Shown here piece after piece: positions 8,302 to 17,751 of a stretch of 64,000 nucleotides of DNA. The notes beneath the pieces were generated by a model. The model was given only the letters and a program-made list of their open reading frames with translations. It searched no databases and was not told the origin of the DNA. Source of the stretch: MED-G17 sp963991985 (lineage in GTDB: Bacteria; Bacteroidota; Bacteroidia; NS11-12g; UBA9320); assembly GCA_963991985.1 (NCBI GenBank), contig CAXDRX010000004.1, forward strand, positions 1 to 64,000, in the 5' to 3' direction. Each line of letters begins with the position of its first letter. The stretch's first letter is position 1. Made by a program: the position numbers and the translations under genes.

Positions 8302-9011
8302 ACCCCAAAGCTCTTCCCAAGCACGTTGCTGTTATTATGGATGGCAACGGTAGATGGGCAAAACAAAAGGGGAAAGTTAGAATTTTTGGTCACAACAATG
8401 CAATCAAAGCAGTGCGGGAAACGGCAGAAACTTGCGCGGAGTTAGGGATCAGATATTTAACACTTTATGCATTTAGTACCGAAAACTGGCAAAGACCCAA
8501 GAAGGAAGTAAACGCTTTGATGAACCTTCTGGTAGAAAGCTTAAATCAAGAAGAAAAAACACTGCAAGACAACAACATAAAATTAGAAGTAATCGGCAAT
8601 ACAAACTCTTTGCCACAAAAGACCAAGGATACACTCAATAAGGTAATCGGCCGAACCAAAGACAACAAAAGAATGACCTTGGTACTTGCGTTAAGTTACA
8701 GCGCGAAATGGGACATTGTAAACTCGGTAAAAAATATTGCAAGAGAAGTTGTCGATGGAAAAATTACCATCGAAGAAATAGATGAAAAAAAAATCACAAA
8801 TTCGCTAACTACCAAAGCATTTCCTCACCCTGATTTGTTGATTAGAACAAGCGGAGAACTTCGGTTGAGCAATTTTTTGCTGTGGGAGCTTGCCTATAGC
8901 GAATTTTATTTTACCAATGTGCTTTGGCCCGATTTTAGAAGGGAAAATCTTATGGAAGCGATTTTTGATTACCAAAAAAGAAATAGAAGATATGGGCGAG
9001 TGGAAAATTAA
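8250..9011 (+). CDS. uppS: Isoprenyl transferase (undecaprenyl diphosphate synthase)
   Basis: A 253-residue cis-prenyltransferase that extends farnesyl diphosphate to undecaprenyl diphosphate, the lipid carrier for peptidoglycan and other envelope glycans. The signature HVAVIMDGNGRWA is at 25-37 with catalytic Asp31. YLTLYAFSTENW and RTSGELRLSNFLLWE, the substrate-binding C-terminal motif, are present. The ATG lies within the previous gene. The end overlaps bamA by 20 nt, so the envelope operon is very compact. Confidence 0.96.
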   Translation: MLARLQNKSQEGLLGKIDPKALPKHVAVIMDGNGRWAKQKGKVRIFGHNNAIKAVRETAETCAELGIRYLTLYAFSTENWQRPKKEVNALMNLLVESLNQEEKTLQDNNIKLEVIGNTNSLPQKTKDTLNKVIGRTKDNKRMTLVLALSYSAKWDIVNSVKNIAREVVDGKITIEEIDEKKITNSLTTKAFPHPDLLIRTSGELRLSNFLLWELAYSEFYFTNVLWPDFRRENLMEAIFDYQKRNRRYGRVEN

Positions 9012-11523
9012 GTTAAAAATTTTGCTTTGGACATCCATGGTGTTGCTTGCACCCAATGGGTCAAATGCCCAAGATACTTTCAAACAGCTCAGCCTAAACT
9101 ACACTTATCCAGACATATTTACCATTGCGAGCCTTACGGTTTCGGGTACCCAAACTTTGGACCAAAACCTCGTGGCGATAATGAGTGGTTTAACACCAGG
9201 AAAAGAAATCAAAATTCCAGGAGAAGAAATAAGGAGGGCGGCAGAAAAGTTATGGCAAAAAGGATGGTTTTCCGAAGTTCAAATCCTTTCTACAGGAATT
9301 GTAGAGAACAAAATATTTCTGAATATATCGGTGGAAGAAAGACCAAAACTTTCCTCTTTTTCTTTCAAAGGACTGGGCAAAAGTGACCAAAACAGTCTAA
9401 GGGATGAAATTGATTTAAAGCGAGGTAAAATCATTACTGAAAATCTGGTCAATCAGACCAAAACCGATATTTTGGATTATTTCAAAGAAAAAGGTTTTTA
9501 TCAAACCCAAGTGCGTATAAAAGTCGAAAATGAAATCAATGCCAAGAACAAGCAAATTTTTAGAATTTCAGTAGATAAAGGCAAGAAAATTAAGTTGCAG
9601 GATATTGAATTTGTAGGTCTTGAAAAAATGGAAGCCAAGACCTTGCGAAAGGAAATCAAACCAAAAAGGAAATACAAGAAGATAAATCCTTTTGCAAGCT
9701 CAAAGTTTGTCGAAAGCAAATACAAGGAAACCAAGCCCAATATCATCTCAACATACCGGCAAAGTGGATTTAGAGATGCACAAATTGTAAAAGACAGTAT
9801 TTATGTCTCCTCGCAAAACAGAGTCCATCTTAAACTTTGGATAAAGGAAGGACAAAGGTATTACATTCGGAACATCAAATGGGTGGGCAACACCCTTTAT
9901 CGGGATGGCCAACTCGATACCATTTTGGGTATTGTAAAAGGGGATCTGTATGATGAGCGGAAATTAAATGAAAACCTCCAAATGAATGCCGATGGATTAG
10001 ACATCTCAGGCATTTACATGGACAATGGATACCTCTTTTTTCAAGTGAATCCGGTAGAAGTAGCAGTGGAAAATGATTCTATCGATCTAGAAATTAGAAT
10101 CTATGAGGGCAAACAAGCAACCATCAATAGAGTTTCAGTATTGGGCAATGACAAAACGAGTGACCACGTCATTATTCGTTCTTTAAGAACCCTGCCTGGG
10201 GAGAAATTTAGCCGGTCAGACATCCAAAGATCTATGAGAGAATTGGCAGCCTTGGGCTATTTTAACCCGGAAACATTGGATGTAAACCCAATTCCTAACC
10301 CTGCAAGCGGAACGGTTGATTTAGAATACAAGGTAGAAGAAAAACCGTCTGATCAAATTGAGGCCTCTGGAGGTTGGGGAGGACTTGGATTTGGAGGATT
10401 TGTTGGTTCTGTAGGTCTTCAGCTTACCAATTTTTCCGCAAGCAAACTATTTGAAAAAGGCGGATGGACACCTCTTCCTAGCGGAGATGGGCAAAGACTT
10501 ACGCTAAGAATGCAGTCCAATGGTTTGGGGTTTCAGAGTTATAATTTTAGCTTTACAGAGCCTTGGCTAGGTGGAAGAAAACCCAATTCATTTACAGGTA
10601 GCGTTTTCCACTCGGTACAAAGCAATTTTAGGCCAGTTGATGACCCCAATCGTGCTACCCTAAAGACCACAGGAATTACTTTTGCTCTTGGAACGCTGCT
10701 CACTTGGCCCGACGATTATTTCACCCTTGGCATATCAGCTACCTATCAAAAATATAAATTAACCAATGGAGATTTGCTTGGATTTGGTACCGGCAGTGCA
10801 GGATTTGGTTACTCGGATGGATTTTCAAACAACATAAACTTCAACTTTAATCTAAGCAGAAATTCCACGGATCACCCAATTTACCCGCAAAATGGATCCA
10901 ACTTTAAATTGAATGTTCAAGCAACACCACCCTACTCTTCATTCGCAGAAAAAGATTACAATCGAATGGAGCCTGAAGAAAAATTCAAATGGGTAGAATA
11001 CCACAAGTGGAAATTTGACGCACAGTGGTTTTCTAAGCTTTTTGGTAAGTTGGTTTTGGCACCTCAACTTAGATTTGGATTGATAGGTATTTATAATCAA
11101 AACATAGGTTTTTCCCCTTTTGAAAGATTTAGAGTCGGTGGGTCAGGATTGAATGGATTTACATTGTACGGAACGGACATTGTTTCTCAGAGAGGTTATG
11201 ACGACCAATCCTTATCGCGTTCTCATGGGGCGGGTTCAACAATCTTCTCCAAATATACCCTAGAAATGAGATATCCCTTGTCTTTGAATCCTTCAGCCAC
11301 AATATATGGACAAGTTTTCTTAGAAGCAGGCAATGCCTGGCTTCAGAGTAACTTATTTAACCCTTTTGATGTCCGAAGAGCAGCAGGCTTTGGTGTACGA
11401 ATGAACTTGCCCATGTTTGGTCTCTTAGGGATAGACTATGCTTGGGGTTTTGATCCGCTCATCCCTGATCCTAGCGGAAAAACTCCGGGTCAGTTTCATT
11501 TTTTTATTGGTCAGCAATTCTGA
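8992..11523 (+). CDS. bamA: Outer-membrane protein assembly factor BamA
   Basis: The 843-residue protein has a signal peptide (ending SNAQ), five POTRA-type repeats (about 45-440, e.g. ITSLTVSG-like TIASLTVSGTQTL, LQDIEFVGLEKMEA, YIRNIKWVGN, INRVSVLGND) and a C-terminal Omp85 barrel with the loop-6 RGY motif (VSQRGYDD). It ends in aromatic FFIGQQF, as expected for a barrel signal. It inserts outer-membrane proteins. The start inside uppS is chosen because the signal peptide follows. No Skp/OmpH gene follows, unlike many relatives; a convergent gene overlaps its last 20 nt. Confidence 0.95.
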   Translation: MGEWKIKLKILLWTSMVLLAPNGSNAQDTFKQLSLNYTYPDIFTIASLTVSGTQTLDQNLVAIMSGLTPGKEIKIPGEEIRRAAEKLWQKGWFSEVQILSTGIVENKIFLNISVEERPKLSSFSFKGLGKSDQNSLRDEIDLKRGKIITENLVNQTKTDILDYFKEKGFYQTQVRIKVENEINAKNKQIFRISVDKGKKIKLQDIEFVGLEKMEAKTLRKEIKPKRKYKKINPFASSKFVESKYKETKPNIISTYRQSGFRDAQIVKDSIYVSSQNRVHLKLWIKEGQRYYIRNIKWVGNTLYRDGQLDTILGIVKGDLYDERKLNENLQMNADGLDISGIYMDNGYLFFQVNPVEVAVENDSIDLEIRIYEGKQATINRVSVLGNDKTSDHVIIRSLRTLPGEKFSRSDIQRSMRELAALGYFNPETLDVNPIPNPASGTVDLEYKVEEKPSDQIEASGGWGGLGFGGFVGSVGLQLTNFSASKLFEKGGWTPLPSGDGQRLTLRMQSNGLGFQSYNFSFTEPWLGGRKPNSFTGSVFHSVQSNFRPVDDPNRATLKTTGITFALGTLLTWPDDYFTLGISATYQKYKLTNGDLLGFGTGSAGFGYSDGFSNNINFNFNLSRNSTDHPIYPQNGSNFKLNVQATPPYSSFAEKDYNRMEPEEKFKWVEYHKWKFDAQWFSKLFGKLVLAPQLRFGLIGIYNQNIGFSPFERFRVGGSGLNGFTLYGTDIVSQRGYDDQSLSRSHGAGSTIFSKYTLEMRYPLSLNPSATIYGQVFLEAGNAWLQSNLFNPFDVRRAAGFGVRMNLPMFGLLGIDYAWGFDPLIPDPSGKTPGQFHFFIGQQF

Positions 11524-11965
11524 TTTCCGCGATCAATCGATCAAAGGAATCAAAATTTAATATGCCCGTTTCGCTCTCTTGGGGAGCATATAGGTGGATA
11601 CCTTCGCCTTTTTTCAGAGATGAAATTTCCCCAGGATTGCTTAGCTCATAAAAAATACCATCCCTAGGGCTTGCAATATACTTTTCATTCTTCGTCCAAA
11701 ATTTGGGGTGGTTTTGTGATGAAATCAACTCAAAAGCATAAGGGTGAAACATATTTTGGAATTCGTCTAAATCATGCAAGTGATTGTCGTCAATTTCTAA
11801 AATTATTTTTGGCCCCACCACCCATGTCAAAATTTCTGAGATCTGCTTTGGCTTTAATGATTGTTGATCATTAGATCGTAAAGAAAAACCGATAAAATCC
11901 AAGGAGACTCCCGCAGCATACCTTGCAACGGTAAGAGAATTTACTCCGGACAACTTAATTTTCAT
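11504..11965 (-). CDS. TrpF-like half-length protein, probably not a functional isomerase
   Basis: A 153-residue protein whose N-terminus (MKIKLSGVNSLTVARYAAGVSLDFIGF) resembles the first strand and helix of phosphoribosylanthranilate isomerase (KICGIT...DA..A...GADALGFVF). The family is normally about 200 residues. The catalytic cysteine of KICG is replaced by Ser in KLSG. The later region (ILEIDD, FELISS) suggests more TIM-barrel strands. No trp genes are adjacent. A longer start 51 nt upstream is possible but less like the family. Function is unknown. Its tail overlaps bamA by 20 nt. Confidence 0.6.
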   Translation of the reverse strand: MKIKLSGVNSLTVARYAAGVSLDFIGFSLRSNDQQSLKPKQISEILTWVVGPKIILEIDDNHLHDLDEFQNMFHPYAFELISSQNHPKFWTKNEKYIASPRDGIFYELSNPGEISSLKKGEGIHLYAPQESETGILNFDSFDRLIAEIRIADQ

Positions 11966-12029
11966 AAAACACTGCGAAATAAAACCCAAAGGTTTACATA
12001 TCCTTAGAAAAAACAATCCAATAAGAGAT

Positions 12030-12037
12030 TATTTTTG
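12030..12037 (+). promoter_or_regulatory. -7-like box TATTTTTG before ald
   Basis: An exact TAnnTTTG match lies 25 nt before the ATG of ald in the 97-nt divergent gap. The leader between them is A-rich, as is common in Bacteroidota. The -33 element is not obvious. Confidence 0.35.
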
Positions 12038-12062
12038 TTTTTTAAAAAAACAAACAAAGGAT

Positions 12063-13175
12063 ATGATTATCGGTGTGCCTACTGAAATAAAAAACAACGA
12101 AAATAGAGTCGCTTTGACTCCTGGTGGAGCCTTGGAATTATCAAAAAGAGGACACACGGTTTTTGTTCAAAATGACGCAGGTGTGGGAAGCGGTTTTAGC
12201 AACGATGATTATACAAAAGCCGGAGCCAAACTATTGAACACCATTGAAGAGGTTTATGCAATGGCAGAAATGATTATGAAAGTGAAGGAGCCCATCGAAA
12301 AGGAATATCCTCTAATTAAAAAAGATCAATTGGTATTCACCTATTTTCACTTTGCTTCGCATAAACCGCTCACGCAGGCGATGATCGAAAGCCAATCTGT
12401 TTGTCTTGCCTATGAAACAGTGGAAAGCAGCAAAGGAAGCTTACCACTTCTTGTTCCGATGAGTGAGGTAGCAGGGAGGATGGCAATACAAGAGGGGGCC
12501 AAATATCTCGAAAAACCAATCCAAGGAAAAGGCGTGCTCTTGGGCGGAGTCCCCGGAGTATCCCCAGGACAGGTATTGGTGATTGGAGGAGGTATTGTTG
12601 GAACACAAGCGGCAAAAATGGCGGCAGGTTTGGGTGCTCAAGTTACTATTTTGGATGTTAACTTAGATAGACTTCGGTATTTAAACGATGTTATGCCGGC
12701 CAACGTAATAACGAGGTATAGCAATGAAATGAACATAAGGGAACTTATTCCGAATATGGATTTGATTGTTGGGGCAGTGCTTATTCCAGGGGCCAAGGCA
12801 CCAAATCTAATTACGCGTGATATGCTTAAAATGATGCAAGCGGGTACTGTATTGGTAGATGTTGCGGTAGATCAAGGCGGTTGCATCGAAACTTGCAAAC
12901 CAACTACTCACGAAGATCCTACCTTTATTATTGATGATGTTGTCCATTATTGTGTTGCAAATATGCCAGGAGCGGTGCCATATACCTCTACATCAGCACT
13001 CACCAATGCAACCCTCCCTTACGCAATTCAATTGGCCCAGAAAGGATGGAAAAAAGCTTGTTCAGAGAACAAGGAATTAAAAATGGGGTTGAATATCATC
13101 CACGGCAAAGTGGTTTATAAAGGTGTTGCGGACGCTTTTGAGCTTCCTTATCATTCCGTTGAAAATTTCCTGTAG
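12063..13175 (+). CDS. ald: Alanine dehydrogenase
   Basis: A 370-residue NAD-dependent enzyme interconverting L-alanine and pyruvate plus ammonia. Lys75 (KVKEP), His96 (YFHFA) and Asp270 (VDVAVD) sit at exactly the numbers of the known catalytic and substrate-binding residues of this family. The dinucleotide fold motif GGGIVG is at 175-180. Length and start match the family (MIIGVPTEIK). The next gene begins 2 nt after the stop, so it is likely cotranscribed with a hydrolase. Confidence 0.96.
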   Translation: MIIGVPTEIKNNENRVALTPGGALELSKRGHTVFVQNDAGVGSGFSNDDYTKAGAKLLNTIEEVYAMAEMIMKVKEPIEKEYPLIKKDQLVFTYFHFASHKPLTQAMIESQSVCLAYETVESSKGSLPLLVPMSEVAGRMAIQEGAKYLEKPIQGKGVLLGGVPGVSPGQVLVIGGGIVGTQAAKMAAGLGAQVTILDVNLDRLRYLNDVMPANVITRYSNEMNIRELIPNMDLIVGAVLIPGAKAPNLITRDMLKMMQAGTVLVDVAVDQGGCIETCKPTTHEDPTFIIDDVVHYCVANMPGAVPYTSTSALTNATLPYAIQLAQKGWKKACSENKELKMGLNIIHGKVVYKGVADAFELPYHSVENFL

Positions 13176-13177
13176 CA

Positions 13178-13945
13178 TTGTACTTGCATTTCAAAAAATA
13201 TGGAGAAAACCAAATGCCCTTGTTTATTCTTCATGGTCTTTTTGGGATGTTGGACAATTGGCACAAGATTGCCAATGGGCTTAAAAACGATTACACCGTA
13301 TATACTGTTGATCAAAGAAATCACGGGGGATCGTTCCATGATCGAGAAATGAGTTATTCCCAAATGGCTGTTGATCTTGTGAAGCTTGCCGACCATCTAG
13401 GAATTGATCAATTTTATTTGTGTGGTCATTCCATGGGCGGAAAAACAGCGATGCAATTGGCCAACCTCTTCCCAAAAAGATTAGCCAAACTTGTCGTCGT
13501 TGATATAGCACCAAAAAATTATATGGGGGGGCATGAGAAATACTTTGAGGCCTTAAAAAAAATTCCTTTTCACTCCATCACCAATCGAAAAGAAGCGGAT
13601 TTAGCACTTCAACACTATGAAGAAAGTGAGTCCGTTAGAATGTTTTTGTTGAAAAACCTTAAAAGGCTTGAAAATAGTGGTTATGGGCTTAAATTAAATT
13701 TGGCTGCAATTGAATCAAATTATTACAAAATTACTGGGAATCCTAAATTGGAAAACCAATTCCATCAACCTACTTTATTCATAAAAGGCGCCAACAGCAA
13801 TTATCTTCAAGCTGCTGATTTGGAGGAAATGGACAAAAGATTTTCCAACTACCAAATAGATGAAATTAAGGATGCAGGGCACTGGGTGCATGCAGAAAAT
13901 CCAAAAGATTTTTTGAATTCCATTCACCAATTTTTAGGAAGTTAA
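13178..13945 (+). CDS. Alpha/beta-hydrolase, YbfF-type esterase
   Basis: A 255-residue hydrolase with an early HG motif (FILHGLFG), nucleophile Ser85 in GHSMGG, the VDQRNHG segment typical of YbfF/Abhydrolase-1 esterases, and C-terminal His in DAGHWVHAENP. TTG is used as the start because it directly follows the ald stop and aligns with the family N-terminus (YLHFKKYGE). The natural ester substrate is unknown. A role beside alanine dehydrogenase cannot be inferred. Confidence 0.85.
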   Translation: MYLHFKKYGENQMPLFILHGLFGMLDNWHKIANGLKNDYTVYTVDQRNHGGSFHDREMSYSQMAVDLVKLADHLGIDQFYLCGHSMGGKTAMQLANLFPKRLAKLVVVDIAPKNYMGGHEKYFEALKKIPFHSITNRKEADLALQHYEESESVRMFLLKNLKRLENSGYGLKLNLAAIESNYYKITGNPKLENQFHQPTLFIKGANSNYLQAADLEEMDKRFSNYQIDEIKDAGHWVHAENPKDFLNSIHQFLGS

Positions 13946-14006
13946 ACCATGTTGAAGCGTAATTAATTTTTTGTTGTTCGAAAAAATCTTTGGAAGTTTG
14001 AAAAAA

Positions 14007-16502
14007 ATGAAATGCGTCCTCACCATCCTTGCCTTCATTTTTCTTCAAAACCTGATCTCTGCACAAATACGACTGAGCGGGAAGGTTGTTGATGCTGAAA
14101 CCGGTGAACCGCTTCCTTTTGTCAATATTATTTTTAAAAATTCGCAAGAAGGAACACTCACCGATTTTGAAGGAAATTACGTCTTGGTATCGCAAAAACA
14201 TTACGACTCAGTGGAGGCCAATTTTGTGGGTTACGTAGGACTCTCAAAACCCATTAAAACAGGTGTTTCAACCTTAAATATGAGCCTTCAACCCAAAGCC
14301 CATGGACTGTCGGAGTTTGTTCTTACACCAGGCGAAAACCCTGCTTATCCCATTATCGAAAAAGCCCAAAAGAATAAATCAAAATATAACTATGAGAAAA
14401 TTTCGGAATATGAATACGACAGTTATACAAGGATTCAATTGGCGGTAGACAACATCACAGAAAAATTCAAAAAAAGAAAGGTTTTTGAAGCCATGCAACC
14501 ACTTTTTGATACCATAAGTTCTTTTAAAATTGATAGTTTAAAACCTGTACTCCCAGTATTTGTCTCGGAAACTGCCAGTAAATATTTCTTCAAAAACAAC
14601 CCAAGGCGTACCAAAGAAGAAATTATAGGCACCAAAATTCAAGGGGTTGGCGTTGGAGAAGAAAGCTACATAAGTCAACTTCTGGGAACTACTTTTCAAA
14701 CGTATAATTTTAGTCAAAATAGTCTTTATATTCTTGACAAAGACTTTATTTCCCCATTGTCCAACTCTTCGCTGAATTATTACGTTTTTACTTTGATAGA
14801 TACGCCTTATCTAAACGAAAAAAAGACCTATCAAATACAACTGAATCCAAAAAATAAGAAAGACTTAGTATTCGAAGGCGTAATTTGGATTCAGGACTCC
14901 TCATTTGCGCTAAAAAGGGCCATTTTGGAAATTACGGACCAAGCCAATATCAACTTTGTTGAGAAACTAAAAATTCAATTGGAAATGACCGAGGTAAAGA
15001 AAAATATTTGGCTACCTCAAAAAACAAGGGTTTTGATTGACATTGGTGAGATTACACAAAATACAATGGGTATGATTGGCCAATATTATACATCCAATCA
15101 AAATTTTCAGATAGGACAACAAAAAAATTTGAATTTTTATGATGAAAAGATAGTTGTTCGTTCAAATGCGTTCAGCAGGGATCAACATTTTTGGGATACC
15201 TCTCGTCATGAAAAACTATCAGAAAGTGATCAAAAAGTATATCAACTCGTTGACTCACTTACCAATCAACCGGTAATAAAAACTTACGTTGATTTGGCAG
15301 AGTTTATCGTAGAGGGTTACAAAACCTATAAAAAATTGGATATCGGACCCTATGTTTATCTTTTGGGCTTCAACCAACTGGAGGGGTTTAGAACGTGCTT
15401 AGGTGCACGTACCAATGAAAGTTTTAGTAAAAAAGCTGTTTTTAAGGGATATGGTGCCTATGGTTTTGGAGATAAGGAATGGAAATATGGTGCAACGGCA
15501 GAATATATATTTTCTCAAACGGATTGGACCAAAATTGGAATCAGCGCCAAAAAGGATGTAGAGCAGATTGGAGTGACAAATCAAAATTACGGGACCAGTG
15601 CTTTATTCAATGCTTCTTCAACATTGGGTTCAAACCGATTGAACAGAACGGTCGAACAAAATTTTTATTTTGAATCAGAACTCATCAAAGGGTATACACA
15701 AAAAGTTAAGCTAAGAACCAAAGAGTTTTATTTTCCACATTTCTCAGATTTCAACTTCCAATATTTTACAGGTCAAAATGAAGGAGACTCTGCAATGAGT
15801 AATCGATTCAATACTACGGCATTGAGTTTGTCGGGAAGGTGGAGTCCAAAAGAACTTTTTGTGGTCCGAAAAAACAATCGGTATAGTTTGGGAAATTTAA
15901 AATCTCCTGCTTTTTCCTTTACTTATACCAAGGGATTCAAAGGGTTTTTGGGCGGAGAATTTGACTTTGATAAGTTGGATTTTCATGTTCAACAAGCCAC
16001 GAGTCTCGGCGCTTATGGATCTATCGAGTATACGTTTCGATTAAGTAAAGTTTTTGGTATCATTCCCTATCCCGAACTCGACGTTTTGAGGGGCAATCAG
16101 TCTTTTCTTTCGCAAACATCGGCTTACAATTTGATGAATTTTTTTGAATTTGTTGCAGATCAAAAGGTTTCTTTTATGTACGAACATTTGTTTAATGGAC
16201 TAATAATGAATAGAATACCTATTCTAAAACAATTCAAATGGCGTTTGGCCGCAAATACCAAAATTGCTTACGGAACCTTAAGTCAAAGGAATAAAGATTT
16301 GATTCCCAAATTTGATTTGAAGGGTCAGGCAGTTACGCCTATAGGCACATTTCAGAACAATAAACCCTACATGGAAATAGGATATGCAATAGAGAATATA
16401 TTCAAAATCATTCGAATTGATTTTATCCATCGGCTTAGCTATCTACAAAACACCAATGCCAGAAGTTTTGGCATTAAAGGTCAGGCGATCGTTCGTTTTT
16501 AA
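14007..16502 (+). CDS. DUF5686 outer-membrane protein with carboxypeptidase-regulatory-like domain
   Basis: The 831-residue protein has a signal peptide (ending LISAQ) and an N-terminal CarboxypepD_reg-like domain (about 20-105: IRLSGKVVDAETGEPLPFVNI, TDFEGNY). The DUF5686 region follows (SEYEYDSYTRIQL...), then a long barrel-like C-terminus ending in RF. Members are outer-membrane proteins of unknown function, widespread in Bacteroidota. A GAAGTTTG box (one mismatch to TAnnTTTG) ends 6 nt before the ATG, supporting this start over the TTG at 13971. The end overlaps the convergent hydrolase by 29 nt. Confidence 0.85.
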   Translation: MKCVLTILAFIFLQNLISAQIRLSGKVVDAETGEPLPFVNIIFKNSQEGTLTDFEGNYVLVSQKHYDSVEANFVGYVGLSKPIKTGVSTLNMSLQPKAHGLSEFVLTPGENPAYPIIEKAQKNKSKYNYEKISEYEYDSYTRIQLAVDNITEKFKKRKVFEAMQPLFDTISSFKIDSLKPVLPVFVSETASKYFFKNNPRRTKEEIIGTKIQGVGVGEESYISQLLGTTFQTYNFSQNSLYILDKDFISPLSNSSLNYYVFTLIDTPYLNEKKTYQIQLNPKNKKDLVFEGVIWIQDSSFALKRAILEITDQANINFVEKLKIQLEMTEVKKNIWLPQKTRVLIDIGEITQNTMGMIGQYYTSNQNFQIGQQKNLNFYDEKIVVRSNAFSRDQHFWDTSRHEKLSESDQKVYQLVDSLTNQPVIKTYVDLAEFIVEGYKTYKKLDIGPYVYLLGFNQLEGFRTCLGARTNESFSKKAVFKGYGAYGFGDKEWKYGATAEYIFSQTDWTKIGISAKKDVEQIGVTNQNYGTSALFNASSTLGSNRLNRTVEQNFYFESELIKGYTQKVKLRTKEFYFPHFSDFNFQYFTGQNEGDSAMSNRFNTTALSLSGRWSPKELFVVRKNNRYSLGNLKSPAFSFTYTKGFKGFLGGEFDFDKLDFHVQQATSLGAYGSIEYTFRLSKVFGIIPYPELDVLRGNQSFLSQTSAYNLMNFFEFVADQKVSFMYEHLFNGLIMNRIPILKQFKWRLAANTKIAYGTLSQRNKDLIPKFDLKGQAVTPIGTFQNNKPYMEIGYAIENIFKIIRIDFIHRLSYLQNTNARSFGIKGQAIVRF

Positions 16503-17658
16503 GCGCGCATATTTCTTTACCAAATTCAAGATAATTATAAATATCTGGGCATTGAAAATCGTCTCCATCTTTGCTTTTTTTGTTGCCCAATCTGAGGACA
16601 ATCATTTCTTTATTGGGAACACACAAGACAAATTGCCCATTGAGGCCATTCATATAATAAAAAGTATCCTCTTTGTGGCTTCCAATCCACCATTGATAGC
16701 CATATCTAGTGTTTTTTTCTCCGTTTTTTTCCAGTAGTTCAGCAGGTCGAATAGATCTTTCCCAAAAGGACGGATCAACTAGGGTGTCTCCATTTATTGA
16801 AACCCCTTGGTGCATCCAAAGTTGACCAATTTTCGCAAAATCACGAGCAGTAGCGCTTAGGCAACAATAGGCCAATTCCAAACTATCCACAAAAGATAAG
16901 GCCCAAAGTGCATCATTTTCGGCGCCAATATTTTTCCAAATTTTTTTACTGGCATATTCTGCAATCGTCTGTTTTGTGGCTTTCGAAAGAACAAAACTCA
17001 ACAATTGGGTTTCGCCACTTCGGTAATTTAAAACTTTGCCGGGGCTACCTTTCATTTTGTAGTTGACTGTTGTTTGGTAAGCGGGCCTCCCGTACAAAGT
17101 TTTGGCCGTGTAGGCAAATGGATTATTGTACGCTTCATAATAGGTGATCGGGCTACTCATCGTGAGAAGATGCTTAATGGTCAAATTCTCATTTGCATAT
17201 TCAGGGATATATTTACCTACCAAATCGTCTTCACTTTTGATAAAACCATCTTTGATCGCTGCCCCAATCAATATGCTGATAACACTTTTGCTCATGCTCC
17301 AAGCGATAGAGAGTGAAGTGTCCTTGTGTTTTTGCCAATACTTTTCGTAGATGAGGCTATCTTGATGAATAACTAAAAAAGCAAAGGATTCCTTTTCTTC
17401 ATGCATTTTTTTAAATGCTTCTGTTTCGCTCCAATGATTGTAAGATTGAGCAATAGGCCAAGGCAACGATTTCCCTTTTTTAACAGGCTTATTGGGGTTG
17501 TTCAAATAAAACTTTTGGTCTGGGCCGAGGCGGAATTTAAAAATGGTATCATTTAATACCCGATACAAATACCTGTTTTGCGGGAGTGAAATAAAAAGGA
17601 TCAATGCAAAAACCAGGGCGAAAAGAATTTTTGAAAAAGTGCTTATTATTTTAATCAT
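16474..17658 (-). CDS. Serine hydrolase of the beta-lactamase (class C/esterase) family
   Basis: A 394-residue protein with an N-terminal membrane anchor or uncleaved signal (about 5-25), then a beta-lactamase-like serine hydrolase. The SxxK motif is SMSK at 121-124 (Ser121, Lys124). The second motif reads YRS where classical enzymes have YxN. The third region is MNGLNGQFV, not KTG. This pattern suits esterase or D-amino-peptidase relatives more than an antibiotic-degrading enzyme. It faces the periplasm by inference. Its 3' end overlaps the DUF5686 gene. Confidence 0.85.
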   Translation of the reverse strand: MIKIISTFSKILFALVFALILFISLPQNRYLYRVLNDTIFKFRLGPDQKFYLNNPNKPVKKGKSLPWPIAQSYNHWSETEAFKKMHEEKESFAFLVIHQDSLIYEKYWQKHKDTSLSIAWSMSKSVISILIGAAIKDGFIKSEDDLVGKYIPEYANENLTIKHLLTMSSPITYYEAYNNPFAYTAKTLYGRPAYQTTVNYKMKGSPGKVLNYRSGETQLLSFVLSKATKQTIAEYASKKIWKNIGAENDALWALSFVDSLELAYCCLSATARDFAKIGQLWMHQGVSINGDTLVDPSFWERSIRPAELLEKNGEKNTRYGYQWWIGSHKEDTFYYMNGLNGQFVLCVPNKEMIVLRLGNKKSKDGDDFQCPDIYNYLEFGKEICALKNERSPDL

Positions 17659-17727
17659 TAAAGATTCAATATTCGTTGAATAGAAATAATTTTCAAATTG
17701 TTTTGCTTACAACTTGAAAATTATAAA

Positions 17728-17735
17728 TAGCTTTG
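17728..17735 (+). promoter_or_regulatory. Promoter -7 box TAGCTTTG of lptB, with -33 TTTTG at 17701
   Basis: TTTTG at 17701-17705 is separated by 22 nt from TAGCTTTG, an exact TAnnTTTG. The box ends 7 nt before an in-frame TTG (17743) and 16 nt before the canonical ATG of lptB. The divergent gap is only 93 nt. Confidence 0.5.
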
Positions 17736-17751
17736 ATTTCATTTGAAGCTT

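Noticed and set aside
16474..17658. Antibiotic-resistance beta-lactamase
   Set aside because: SxxK is present but YxN and KTG are not; the protein fits esterase or peptidase relatives.
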